DNA of 64,000 nucleotides from Prostheceraeus crozeri (GCA_907163375.1 CAJQUW010006279.1:1-64000); one strand, 5' to 3'; counted from the stretch's first letter, positions 45,102 through 55,665 are shown. Notes: generated by a model not told the origin, from the letters alone. Program-made: numbers and translations.

Positions 45102-45602
45102 CGTTTCATTTAAACCCTGACCGAATAATATTTTAGCTTGTAAAGCTTTCTTAACAAACATTCTTTCAATTTTTTCTCTAAATGTAGGATTTTGAATACT
45201 ATCTAATTCTTGAATCATCTTCTTATCAGCTGCATGTCGAGAACTTAGATCATGATTTCGATAAGCTAAATCATGCCTGTAAGCTGCGGCATCTACTCTA
45301 TTTATTGGTTCTTCACCTGGTTTCGGATTATTATTCTCATCTAGTCTTATATCTAATCGAGTTCCTGGACCAGTATATGAATGACCAGGAAGATGTTTTT
45401 CTTTCGAATATTTACTCCAAATAAATCCAGGAAAGTTTTCTAATGTTTTTTGTATATCACCACCGAAGTGGTATGGAACTTTGTTCTTGTCACCTCCAAT
45501 ATCCTGACAATGTGAGTTTTTATTTTTGTTTAATAGATAATTCAATAAATCTAAATTAGAAATTTTTAATTTAATTAAATTTTCGGAATTTGTGGAATTC
45601 AT
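45100..45602 (-). CDS. parvovirus-type phospholipase A2 domain joined to the integrase frame
   Basis: The N-terminal part of a 313-residue frame (45602 downward) whose end is integrase. Residues about 70-145 carry PGHSYTGPGTRLD, resembling the calcium-binding YxGPG loop, and DAAAYRHDLAYRNHD, with the HD catalytic pair, followed by a helix with the ADKKMI stretch. This pattern is that of the phospholipase A2 domain in parvovirus VP1 N-termini, which breaches endosomal membranes during entry. The continuity with integrase is odd, since the two activities belong to different stages. It could be a true fusion, or a gene fusion made by hairpin-piece insertion or loss. The start at 45602 follows AAAATG. 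Confidence 0.75.
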
Positions 45603-45633
45603 TTTAAAAGATAAAATAAATGTTTTACCTTAT

Positions 45634-45646
45634 GGACCAAAGGTCC
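45634..45646. repeat. single hairpin GGACC-AAA-GGTCC
   Basis: A perfect 5-bp stem with a three-base loop in the gap between two minus-strand genes. The same stem recurs inverted at 48475-48487. Confidence 0.75.
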
Positions 45647-45654
45647 TGAGGTTA

Positions 45655-46182
45655 TTACCGAATCATACTAGGACTTAGATATATTCCAGAACCATCTTTA
45701 GTTTCTTTAATTTCAATTAAATCATCAACATTGTGGAGAATATTTTTAAGAACTCGTTTTCCTTCATCAACTAATTTTAATTTACTAATAAAATTATCTA
45801 CTACTCCTTTTCCTTCGGGCGAAGCCCTGGAAGACATCTCCGATGTCCCTTCACCCCTAGCAACTTTCTCTAACTCTCTATTATGTCGTTTTTGTTCTTC
45901 TAATGCTGCTTTCTCTGATTTATTTTTATTTACTGCTTGGACAATACCAGCTGTCCCACCTGCAACACTTCCTGCTGCAGCTATGCCTCCTATTATTAGT
46001 GGAATTAATGGGAGAATCCCGCCATTCTTTTCTTCTTGTAATTGAATATTCTCTATCATTGGTTTACTTATGTAATACTTTTTTTTATTAATAGTAATAG
46101 TTTTAGGGGTATTTTTGTCAACAATATTACGTAATTTTAATTCAACAGTTTTATTATTAATATTACTTTTCGCTGGCGACAT
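45655..46182 (-). CDS. minor virion protein with hydrophobic segment
   Basis: 175 residues. A strongly hydrophobic, glycine/alanine-rich segment (GGILPLIPLIIGGIAAAG and on to AGIVQAV, about residues 54-85) is flanked by lysine-rich arms. Small proteins with such segments, next to the hexon gene, occur in adintoviruses and Polintons and are thought to correspond to adenovirus core or membrane-lytic proteins. That is an inference from context. A hairpin piece inserted in frame gives the peptide GTSEMSSRASPEG. Start 46182 has a good AAAATG context on the minus strand. Confidence 0.55.
   Translation of the reverse strand: MSPAKSNINNKTVELKLRNIVDKNTPKTITINKKKYYISKPMIENIQLQEEKNGGILPLIPLIIGGIAAAGSVAGGTAGIVQAVNKNKSEKAALEEQKRHNRELEKVARGEGTSEMSSRASPEGKGVVDNFISKLKLVDEGKRVLKNILHNVDDLIEIKETKDGSGIYLSPSMIR
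45817..45847. repeat. double-hairpin piece in the minor protein gene
   Basis: GGGC-GAA-GCCC then GACATC-TCC-GATGTC. The same piece, inverted, lies inside the polymerase gene at 51251-51281, giving the same peptide SEMSSRASP in both proteins. Confidence 0.85.
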
Positions 46183-46199
46183 TTTTAATAAAAAAATTT

Positions 46200-46410
46200 T
46201 AAGTTATCAAAAATTTAAATCTATTCTAGTTATGAAAAAATTTCAAGTTACCAAAAAATATTAAGTTACCAAAAAATTTTAATCTATTCTAGTTATTAAA
46301 AAATTTCAAGTTACTAAAAAATTTTAAGTTACCAAAAAATTTTAATCTATTCTAGTTATGAAAAATTTTAAGTTAAGAATTTTTAATCTATTCTAGTTAT
46401 GAAAAAATTT
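46200..46410. repeat. AT-rich tandem array in an intergenic gap
   Basis: Units of about 60-70 bases with AATCTATTCTAGTTATGAAA and AAGTTACCAAAAAATTTT, in about four imperfect copies, between two minus-strand genes. It lies upstream of the minor protein gene at 45655-46182 and may contain its promoter. Confidence 0.7.
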
Positions 46411-46424
46411 TAATTAACTTATCA

Positions 46425-46449
46425 GAGCGAAGCTCCTCTGGCTTTAGCC
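46425..46449. repeat. double-hairpin piece at the hexon 3-prime end
   Basis: GAGC-GAA-GCTC followed by GGCT-TT-AGCC. It overlaps the stop of the hexon-like gene. Confidence 0.75.
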
Positions 46450-47777
46450 TATCCTTACCATCTTTCCATTAAGAATTTCAATAGAATATTTTACATCTTC
46501 TAGCAATAAACCATAAGCCATCAATGAAGTTGTGGAATCTTTCTTTTCAATATTAATTGTTACATCACAACCATTTTTAATAATATCTTCAGATTGTGCA
46601 CTTAAATCGAAACAGAAAATTGGATATAAATGTCTCCAATCTCCAGGAGTTAATTGTGGTTCAACTCCAAATTCTGTACAAAGATTTCGATAACAATCAT
46701 ATCCTTCCATAAATTGATTATTGGTATCATCGAATCTTAATGGATCAATTGGATATCGGGTTTGATTTAATGAAACTTGTAAACTTCGAATTGTATTAAT
46801 ATGAAAAATATTGTTGTTCTTATCAAAACTTGGAGAATTATTTCTTTGAAATGTTAGTAATAAATATCTTGGAGTATTCGCAGTTCTAGTAAAATGCCAG
46901 TTAAATCTTTGTTCGGAAAAAGTTACTGAACTAGCAGTACGCTTTAGAAAATTTACTGGAATTGGTTTGTTAGTATTTAATCTTTTTGCAATAGCTGTTT
47001 CAACCTCTAAACTAGGAGTAATATGCTTAATCCACCATTCAAGTCTATCAATTTTTAAATATGCTTTTTTCCCAGTCTTACCAAAAAAGATTAATTCATT
47101 ATTTGCTGTACGATGAATTATTAATTTAAATTTTAATTGATATGATATTTTGTCATAATCTAAATATCCGAATAATGGAGACAATGACCAATTAACTGTC
47201 TGTTTACTTTTCTTGTTAAATTCACGTCTTTCTTTATATGCTTCATTATTTGTTTTATTTAAATGTTTTGCAATAGTTTCTACATCTTTCGCAATTCCTG
47301 CGGCATCTGTTCCAGCGTGAGTTAAATCATCAACAATTATACCATCATTAGTATCAGGAAACCAACCTTCGATTTCATACTTTTTATTATTTTCACCAAT
47401 TGTTATAAATCTAAGCATTGTATCAATTACACCTGGAGAATCAATTATTGTTTCTATATTTTGAGTTGCAACATCTAAACGCATTGTGTAAATAATCTTG
47501 GAAAAAAATTATTCTCTAATGCAATATTATCGGTTTCTGGTAATGGTGTTGTAAAATTAGCATCACTATATAAAGAATATTCACAATGTAAAAACGAATC
47601 AGGTAAATATATATAACTCTGCTGATTATCAACTTCAAAAATTAAATCACCTCCAGTATTTACTCTACTGGAAGATCCGGGATTCATAGCAATTCTTATA
47701 TAGTCATTCTTTTTTTGATTATTACTGACGAACGGAGGATCGTCTAATCTAAATTTATTTTCGATAAGCGAAGACAT
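46444..47777 (-). CDS. hexon-like major capsid protein candidate
   Basis: A region of about 445 codons read on the minus strand, broken in about one place. The N-terminal part contains NPGSSSRVNTGGDLIFEVD and YIYLPDSFLHCEY. Later parts contain IEGWFPDTND, FFGKTGKKAYLKIDRLEWW and YDCYRNLCTEFG. Length, beta-rich character, and position beside small membrane-active proteins and opposite the polymerase fit the double jelly-roll major capsid protein of Polintons, which would form the icosahedral shell. No single diagnostic residue proves this, so another structural role is possible. Start 47777 follows a run of A on the minus strand. Confidence 0.6.
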
Positions 47778-47870
47778 TTTTATAAAAAATAATTTGACTT
47801 TTTGTTTTTCTCACAGACAGAAAAAAATTTTACTAAAAAAATTACTAAAAAATTTTACTAAAATATAATT

Positions 47871-48416
47871 TTAGAATTTTGCTAGACCAGCTCCGCTACA
47901 GCTTTGCTGGTTAAACCGAAGGTTGCTGCTCACGCCATTACCTCTTATTTCTTCAATTGTTTTTTCATTATGTTTACTATCAGACGGAGCTCCGCTCCTC
48001 AAGGTTTCCCCAACAGCAATGTTAGCAATTTTGTTCTTTGTTTCATCTGAAAGTTTTTTTAATTTTTTTAGTTCTTCGGAATCATTCCTAAGTTTACGAA
48101 TAGCTTCTAGTTGTTTTAATTCGTTTTGAGACTTGACAGCATTTGATATTGCACTAGCTGTACTACCTATAGCAGCTGCTCCTTTTGCAGCAGATGTAAT
48201 CAAATCTTTATTATTTTTGATTAAGTTAACGATACTACCAATACCAGAAAAGATCCCAGCTCCTTCCGTGTGAACGGCACCTGCGGGGCCTAGGAACTTT
48301 TCTGTTCCGACTGTTTCTCTATTATCATAATGATAAACAGGATTCATACGTGGTTCATGAGCAATTTTTTGATTTGAAGCAAAATGTTTAAGATTGTGTT
48401 TATAAATTATAGGCAT
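47871..48416 (-). CDS. minor virion protein, pVI-like candidate
   Basis: 181 residues. The middle (GAGIFSGIGSIVNLIKNNKD, then ITSAAKGAAAIGSTASAI) is an amphipathic/hydrophobic stretch of the kind seen in membrane-lytic minor proteins of adenovirus-like viruses. A lysine-rich coiled-coil segment follows. The last 20 residues include hairpin-derived sequence. Assignment is by composition and by its place directly upstream of the hexon-like gene. Confidence 0.5.
   Translation of the reverse strand: MPIIYKHNLKHFASNQKIAHEPRMNPVYHYDNRETVGTEKFLGPAGAVHTEGAGIFSGIGSIVNLIKNNKDLITSAAKGAAAIGSTASAISNAVKSQNELKQLEAIRKLRNDSEELKKLKKLSDETKNKIANIAVGETLRSGAPSDSKHNEKTIEEIRGNGVSSNLRFNQQSCSGAGLAKF
47899..47924. repeat. 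two hairpins at the 3-prime end of the pVI-like gene
   Basis: CAGC-TTT-GCTG (47899-47909) and AACC-GAA-GGTT (47914-47924). Confidence 0.7.
47986..47998. repeat. hairpin GGAGC-TCC-GCTCC in the pVI-like gene
   Basis: A perfect 5-bp stem with a three-base loop. The same stem with loop TTC occurs at 48506 and 52467. Confidence 0.75.
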
Positions 48417-48474
48417 TTTTTAGGATTAAATTTGACTTTTGAGAAAAAATATTTACGATTGGTTAGTAACCTGA

Positions 48475-48518
48475 GGACCTTTGGTCCGATCGGCTAAAGC
48501 CTCGAGGAGCTTCGCTCC
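48475..48518. repeat. triple-hairpin piece with flanking duplication
   Basis: GGACC-TTT-GGTCC, GGC-TAAA-GCC and GGAGC-TTC-GCTCC in a row. It is flanked by CGATTGGTTAGTAAC (48456-48470) and CGATTGGTTAGAAAC (48519-48533), a near-perfect 15-bp direct repeat that looks like a target duplication. Confidence 0.85.
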
Positions 48519-48547
48519 GATTGGTTAGAAACCCAAGACTTCGTCGA

Positions 48548-49435
48548 TTAAGATTTACGTTTGTGAATGGACAACAACTTCGAGATAACTTTATTAATTG
48601 ACTGTTGCACTTTATCTATTGCGTCAAGCAGCGTGTGATGTACTTTAATTTCTTTTCTATTAACTTGCATTTTCTGCTGATTCATCTTCAATGCCGTTTT
48701 AAGTGCATTTAACTTAATTTTAAGAACATCTAATTGTCTTTTAACAGAATCTAACTGTTCTTTATTTTCTTTAGAGTTTTCTTGTAAATTTTTCTTTAAT
48801 TCATTTTCTAAATTGATCTTCAGATTTTTCATTTTATCAACTTTTTCATTAAGTGAGTTTACTTCATTTATTATTCTATTCATCTTTTTCATTTGTTAAG
48901 TAATTTTAGAACTCAATTCATCAACACTTTTTTGGAATGTAGTTTGTAACTGCTTTAAATTTTTTTTAATTCTTTCAGGTAGTTTTTCTATTTCATCTTC
49001 TAATTGTTCTTTTAACATTTTTATCTGATGTTTATTTTTAATTACAGCAGATTTTAAATTTAAAGAAAGTAATATTAAAATTTTTGATTGTTCAGAAATC
49101 TTTTTAAAAAGTTTTGCTATATCTGCTTCTAGCTCTCTATCCTTTTTATCAAGTTTTAATAATTTTTCGTTTAATCATTTGTCATTAAGTTTAAGCAACT
49201 CTAATTCGTTCATCAGTGGAACCAAAACATCGTTTATATATTTTTCCTTTAAATCATTGATTTGTGTATCAACATATTGTTTATTTGTTAACTCTGTATT
49301 TTGTTGTGGAAGAATAGAAAGATGCAATGGACCAGATAAAACGTCTCCAGTTTTCATGATATAATTTTCTATCTCTATTTCTAATTCACGATTATTCGGG
49401 ATATATGCACCTCCACCAACATTTGGTAACATCAT
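48548..49435 (-). CDS. fibre-like protein with phage-tail-type head and coiled coil
   Basis: Minus-strand region that seems to be one gene broken in about two places. The N-terminal part has TGDVLSGPLHLSILPQQNTE followed by LTNKQYVDTQI. The combination GPLxL...P...(A/T)xKxYVD is typical of repeats in bacteriophage tail fibres. The remainder is lysine/glutamate-rich heptad-type coiled coil, ending about 48548. A trimeric attachment fibre is the natural inference, by analogy with adenovirus fibre and phage fibres. The gene begins at 49435, 104 bases from the divergent plus-strand gene. Confidence 0.5.
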
Positions 49436-49539
49436 TTTTTAACAATAAAAAAATAAAATTTTTTCTAATAAAAATAAAAAAATAAAATTTTTTCTAATAA
49501 AAATAAAAACATAAAATTTTTTCTAATAAAAATAAAAAA
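49436..49539. promoter_or_regulatory. divergent promoter region with 34-bp tandem repeat
   Basis: Three copies of ATAAAATTTTTTCTAATAAAAATAAA-type units fill the space between the minus-strand fibre-like gene and the plus-strand gene at 49540. TATA-like words (ATAAAATT) recur in each unit. Similar TTTTTTCT...ATAAAAA sequence precedes the polymerase start at 50994, suggesting a shared element-specific promoter motif. Confidence 0.45.
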
Positions 49540-50823
49540 ATGGAAACCCCAAATTTAAAAAAATTATATTCGTCCGCATCATCCTGTTCTTCTTATTCGA
49601 AGAGATCAACGGGATTTGAAAATAAATGTTTTGTTAATAATAATAATAATAATACTATTACAAATCCATGTATAGATGTTAATCTTTTGTTTGAATTACA
49701 AGCCGAAATATTTAGAGAACAGACTAAAGGTTTACCTTCTATAGAAACTAATTATTGTTTATTTCCAGGTGATCCATTTATTAAATTTATGGAGATTGTA
49801 AGTAAATATAATGATGTAGCTTATGTTGAATTAAATAAAGAAAATATGGTTATAATAGGCCATAATAATGTTTATGGATTTATTAGAGCAGTGTTACCAA
49901 TTAGTAATACTGATTGGATAGAAACTAAAATTATTAACTATATCAATATTAAAGAATTAGTTAAAAAATTAAAATCTTTTTCCAAAGAAAAAATAAGATT
50001 ATTTGTTGATGATCAAAATCAATAAAATATTCATATTGAAAGTAAAAAACATAATGAAGAATTATTATGTCAAGTTTATTATAGAGACACAATTTATAAA
50101 CAAGAAACATTAGAAATGCCCCAAAGATATGATGATGATACGTATATAGGATTATATTCCAACTTAAATATTAATTTATTAAAATCTTATATAAATGGTT
50201 TAGCTCAACAAGAGAAAATTTATATGTGGACTACACCTTATACTATTAACAATGACCATAATCATATTCATAATAAACGAACTGAAGGTTCTAGGGCTTT
50301 GCCCGATCTTAGAGAATCTTATGATAATAATGATGATTCTGTAACATCTGAAAAAGGTGTAAATGGTAAAAAAGATTATAAAAATATTAGTAATTATAAA
50401 AAGTTATCTAAATTTCATTTTCTTACAATTGAAAATAATAATGATGGTATAGTTGAAGATACTGTTAGACAACTATGTGTCGGGTCTACAAAATTTAAAT
50501 TAGGATTTACATCTAATCAATTTAAAATTTTATCATCTTTAACAAAAACTAAAAGTGATTCAGATTATGGTGGTGTTATTAAATTTTCCAAAAGAGATCA
50601 AAGACCAATATTTTTCTCTATTATATTATTATCAGATAAAAGATGTAATTTAGAATTAGATATTCCTATCAGGGAATGGTATCCTATCATGGAAGGGCAT
50701 CCTATACCAAAAAGTGTAATTTATGATGATGAAGAAACAATTTATGATGATGATGATGAATCAATAGTTAGTGAAAAAAAATTTAAATTATCTTTTGATA
50801 AAACATTATATGATGAAACTTAA
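49540..50823 (+). CDS. unrecognised Polinton protein upstream of polymerase
   Basis: A plus-strand region of about 427 codons, broken in about one place, starting METPNLKKLYSSASSCSSYS with a serine-rich then asparagine-rich N-terminus. I recognise no family. The pattern NIKELVKKLKSFSKEKIRLF later followed by SIILLSDKRCNLELDIPI has a vague likeness to sliding clamps (two-fold repeated beta-alpha-beta), and its place directly before the polymerase would suit a replication role, but this is weak. The C-terminus is very acidic (DDEETIYDDDDES). A hairpin piece in frame gives KRTEGSRALPD. Confidence 0.5.
50279..50304. repeat. double-hairpin piece in the unrecognised gene
   Basis: GAACT-GAA-GGTTC (one G-T pair) and GGGC-TTT-GCCC, a diverged copy of the TIR piece, encoding TEGSRALP. 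Confidence 0.8.
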
Positions 50824-50993
50824 TAAGATAAAACTTAATATGATAAAACTTAATGTGATAAAGAAAAAAATAACTAAAGAACGTGAAATATATAATAATA
50901 TAAAATAACACTCAAGTCCTTGATATTAGAATGTTTATATCTAAAATTAAAACACAAATTTTTTCTTAAATTTTCTCTAAAAAAATAAAAAAA

Positions 50994-53900
50994 ATGGAAA
51001 ATACCAAGTTTTATTGTGTCTTATGTAAAAAAAAGTTGCAATCAAAAAGAAGTTATCAATCTCATTTAAATAGTAAATTGCATTTACAAAATGTAGAACG
51101 AGTTGATGAAGGAAATATATTAAAATTAAATAGTTATAAAAACTATCTAGAAACATTGCCTACTGATATAAAAGTTAAAAAAATGTTTGATGATTATTCA
51201 CATTCGGAATATAAAAAAGTTTTTAATAGTGAAGATGAGACCATACATGGGACATCGGAGATGTCTTCCAGGGCTTCGCCCGTACCAGATGGAAGATATT
51301 TATTTAGCGATACTGATGAATTTAACGAAATAGATGAATTTGATGAAGCCGTTACAGATATAAAATATTTATTTAATGAATCGGTTCGAACCGAAGGTTC
51401 CAGGGCTTCGCCCGTTGAATATAATGAAACCGATAAAACTTTTTCTGATATTCTAACCAACTTTTATAATATATTTAAGAAATCTTTCAAATGTTATATG
51501 AATGTAGAAGTACTTTATACAAAAAATGGACCTGATGGAATTCCTGAAGAAATAATACAAGGACATTTTACAAATTCACAAGAAATTCATAATGTAAATG
51601 TTATACAACCCATATTTGAATCGATGATACTTAAATTAGAAAATTGTATAATTGAAGCCCAGTTACGTGAATCTGGTTGGAGATTTGTTAAAATACTATC
51701 TAAGAAAATAGTAATTGATAAATATAAAAATAATACTGGTGGTAGTTATGTTTCTTTACCTTTCAGTTCACCACAAATAATCAACATAAAAAATGAAGAT
51801 GATTATTGTTTTCTGTGGAGTATTATAGCACATTTACATCCTGCAGAATACCATAAAGAAAGACTAAGTCATTATAATAAAGAAGAATACATAAATGAAT
51901 TTGATCTTTCTGATGGCTTAGATGAATTTCCATATGATTATAATAGATTAATAAAGTTTCATAAAAAGAATAAAAATTTAATTGAAGTAAATGTTTTTGA
52001 ATTAAATGTGAATTATGTTTCTATTGGTAAAATTATTCCACTTTACTCAGATTCAAAAAAATTTTATTTGAATAATAAAAATGTATGTCAATCAGAAATA
52101 GTATATAATGATAGAGGAAATTACATGCATCATAATATTTTTTACCAAGGAAAAATAATATGTACTGAAAAATTTGAACTTGTTAAAACACTATCACCAA
52201 TAATGATTAATCATAATAATTATAAAGGACGTACTGATGATTATAATTACAAATATTCATCTTTATCTTCAGAATATCAACAAAAATTAGAAAATTTAAA
52301 TAAAAGTTTACAAAAATGTAAAATAGATTATCAACAACAAATAAAAATGTTGCTACAAGAATATCACCATAAATATCAAAATGAGATAGAAACAATTCAA
52401 AAATTAAATGAAGAAAATAATAAAGAATTAAATAATGAAGAAAATAAAGAATCGGCTAAAGCCAGAGGAGCTTCGCTCCGATTAAATGAATGTTTAAAAA
52501 AATGTCAACAACAATATAAAGAACAATATGATAAAGAATATATTTATCAGCTACAAATATTAAATCAAAATTTTCATCGAAATACATTTAATCTTACAAA
52601 AGAAATTGATGAAACACATGAAATATATAAAGATAAATTTGAAAAATTAAAACAAACAAAGCAACCAGCACAAGCGAATATATTATATTATCAGGGTCAT
52701 TTTATATTGTGTAAAGATGTTTCTATATTTACAAAAACTTCAGATAATAAAAATTTTCCTTGTCTTCAATGCATGACAAGTTTTAGAACTTTAGAAGAAA
52801 TGAATAGACATTTGGAGAATTGCCAACAAAATGAAGCAGTTCAAAATACTTTTCCTAAAGATGATTATTTAGAATATAATAAATGGTATTTTAAAAATAA
52901 AGTACCCTTTACTATTTATTGTGATTTTGAAGCATATAATGTTAATATGACACAAAATCGAACGGAAAGTTCCAGGGCTTCACCCGATTCTGAAAATTAT
53001 AATTCTGAAAAAAGTGCACCTGGAAAAAGTTCAGCTGAACAAAGTAAAGAAAAATATTTATTTGAACAAAAACCATTATGTTGGGGAATGTACATTCATT
53101 CAAATTATCCTGAATTATTTAAATCAGAATATTTTCAATACTATGGTGAAGATAGTTCAGAAATGTTTACAAAGAAAGTAGAAGAATTACAAGGACGTTT
53201 TTCACAATTGTTTGAAACAAATATTCCAATGATGCCATTAACAGAAAAAGAAAAATTAAATTTTATTAATGAAACAAAATGTTATTACTGTGGAAGAGAA
53301 TTTACAAAAAATTATAAAAATGGCCAAGGTAGATATCTTGACAAGCGAAGCGACGTCTCTGCCGTCAAGGTAAAAGATCATGATCATCTAAATGGATTAT
53401 ATAGAGGTGCAGCACATAATTCTTGTAATCTTAATGCTAATAAATTTAAATATAACTTTGTTCCTCTATATTTCTACAATGGTTCTAAATATGATTTCCA
53501 TCTAGTAATGAAAGATTTATTTTCATCTGAAAAATTACAACAACAACAAATAAATGTACTATGTAAAACAGAAGAAGAATATTTTTCAATGCAATTAGGT
53601 TGCATTAGAATTTTAGATGCATTTAGATTTTTTACTCCTTATTCATTAGATGTTATGGGAAAAACTTTGAAATCTGAACAATGTAAAATATTAAATAAAT
53701 ATAATTTAAAACCTTTAAAAGGAATATTTCCGTATGAGTATATAACTGGAGATAAAACCTGTGGTTCACAGTCGAAGACTGATTTTAATTCTGTGAATAA
53801 AATTATGGAAGAAGAACAACTTCCTCCAATAAATAAATTTAAATCAACATTAAAACAATCAAAATTATCTGACGAAGACTATGCAGAAGCTGAAAAAAAT

Positions 53901-55585
53901 TGGAGAGAGTTAAATTGTAAAACAATGTATGATTATACAATGAAATATCTACAGATAGATGTATTAATACTAGCTGATCTTTTTGAAAACTTTCGTGATA
54001 TGTGTTTAGAATATTACGGAATAGATCCATGTTATTGTTATTCTACACCAGGTTTAACATGGCTAGCAGGATTAAAACATACTGGTGTTCAAGCCGATGG
54101 CTCTAGGACAAAGTCCGTTAAACTTAAACATTATAAAGAAAATACATATGATAAATTATTATTTTTTGAATCTGGAATTAGAGGTGGAGTTTCATCAGTT
54201 TTAGGTAATAGATATGTTAAATGTTATAATAAGAAAGTAAATCCACAAGAATATGGAATAATGAAACCTTTATCTCCAGAAGAAAAAGAAAAAATATTAG
54301 AAATTTTTCGAACGAAACGAGAAGGAGTAGAACGTGAAAAAGCAATTGATGAATTCATGAGAGAAAACTATTTGTTATATTATGATTTTAATAGCTTATA
54401 TTCTTCTTGCATGATACAAGAATTACCAACAGGTGAAATGTCATGGTGTAATATTCTAGATTATCAAAGAACATATGATGGTGAAAATAATTTTGGTTAT
54501 GTATATGAAGTTGATTTAGTATACCCTGATTATATAAAAGATAAAACAAAATATTTTCCTTTCTGTCCCGAAAACAAAATTCCTAATATAGAAGATTTTA
54601 CAGATTATCAAAAATCTTTAATTCCTAAGAAATATAGACCAACAAAAAAACTTATGTTAACACAAAGCAATAAAGGAAAGTATGTTGTTGAAGGAAGAAT
54701 GCTAGATTGGTATTTAGATCATGGAATGATTCTCACCAAAATACATCGAAAACTAGAGTATAGAAAATCTAGGTGGTTAAAAAATTATATAGAGTTCAAT
54801 ATTGAAAAACGTAAAATAGCTAAAAGAAATAAAGATGATTTTGGAAACGTGTTCTTCAAATTAATGAATAATGCATTTTATGGTAAGACTTTAGAAAATG
54901 TGCGTAATAGACAAAATATTGAAATAGTTTATGATAAAGATAGATTTCAAAATTTAACAAGGAAACCTACATATAAAAGAACTACTAGATTTAGTGATGA
55001 ACTATGTGCTGTACATTTACGTCGAATTAGCGTAAAACATGATAAGTTTAATTTTATTGGTTTCACTATATTAGAATTAGCTAAACTATTTATGTATAGA
55101 TTTATATATGATTATTTAGCACCTGCTTATGGCAAAAACTATAAATTACACTTTACAGATACCGATTCTGTTTTCTTAGAATTAACAATACCGTATAATT
55201 CTACACTTGAGGAAGAAATTAATAAAATAAAAGATATCATTCATCCTTCTGATTTATGTAAAGTAAAGATGAATTAGAAGAAAATGAAGATTTCATAACA
55301 GAAGCTATATTTTTAAAATCTAAATGTTACTGTTATGATACAACTAATAATATTAAAACACATAAAACATTAAAAGGAATTTCAAAGGCATCAGTGGCTA
55401 ATCAAATAACATTTCAAGATTATAAAAATGTATTATTTAATAATGAAATAAAAACAGCATGTAATTATAGACTTAATTCAAAAAAACATAACATGTATTT
55501 AAAAGAAGAACATAAATTAGCATTAGATCCATTTGATGATAAAAGAAAAATTTTACCTGATGGAATAACTACTGAACCTTTTTAA
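50994..55585 (+). CDS. POLB: protein-primed DNA polymerase B with N-terminal zinc-finger extension
   Basis: Family B polymerase that would replicate the element. It has about one break near the end. An N-terminal C2H2 finger (C8, C11, H24, H30) is followed by a long extension with a glutamine/lysine coiled coil (about 420-560), a second finger-like CLQCMTSF...HLENC (about 588-610), then exonuclease motif I YCDFEAY (about 642), a CYYCGREF...DHDHLNGLYRGAAHNSCN zinc/HNH-like region (about 762-812), exonuclease II FYNGSKYDFHLV and III YLQIDVLILAD (about 985), polymerase motif A YYDFNSLYSS (about 1128), motif B KLMNNAFYGKT (about 1290) and motif C DTDS (about 1389). Six or more hairpin pieces lie in frame. 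Start 50994 has AAAAAATGG context. Confidence 0.92.
51251..51281. repeat. double-hairpin piece in polymerase, type GACATC
   Basis: GACATC-GGA-GATGTC then GGGC-TTC-GCCC, encoding TSEMSSRASP. It is the mirror of 45817-45847. Confidence 0.85.
51388..51413. repeat. double-hairpin piece in polymerase, TIR type
   Basis: GAACC-GAA-GGTTC and GGGC-TTC-GCCC, nearly identical to the TIR piece, encoding RTEGSRASP. Confidence 0.85.
52450..52483. repeat. double-hairpin piece in polymerase, GGCT/GGAGC type
   Basis: 34 bases with the same outer AATC/GATT pairing as the TIR piece but different arms: GGC-TAAA-GCC and GGAGC-TTC-GCTCC. The architecture is kept while the arm sequences differ. It encodes AKARGASLRL, in the coiled-coil part. 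Confidence 0.88.
52956..52989. repeat. double-hairpin piece in polymerase near exonuclease I
   Basis: 34 bases, AATC/GATT outer pair, GAAC-GGAA-AGTTC and GGGC-TTC-ACCC (diverged arms). It encodes RTESSRASPD, 12 residues after exonuclease motif I. Confidence 0.8.
53337..53369. repeat. T-shaped piece in the polymerase zinc region
   Basis: Outer CTTGAC/GTCAAG pairing encloses GC-GAA-GC and ACG-TCTCTGC-CGT type arms. It encodes DKRSDVSAVK, inserted between the CYYC pair and the DHDH motif. Confidence 0.65.
54092..54116. repeat. double-hairpin piece in polymerase before motif A
   Basis: AGCC-GAT-GGCT and GGAC-AAA-GTCC, encoding ADGSRTKS. Confidence 0.8.
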
Positions 55586-55665
55586 TTTTCTAATTTCTAA
55601 GATAGACAAATTTGATATATATATATAAAAAAAAAATATTGTAACACTATATTTGTATATTTTTA

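Noticed and set aside
45100-45602. Cellular secreted phospholipase A2
   Set aside because: There is no signal peptide and no cysteine framework of secreted enzymes; the short GPGT loop and AAAYRHD pattern fit the parvovirus-type domain better.
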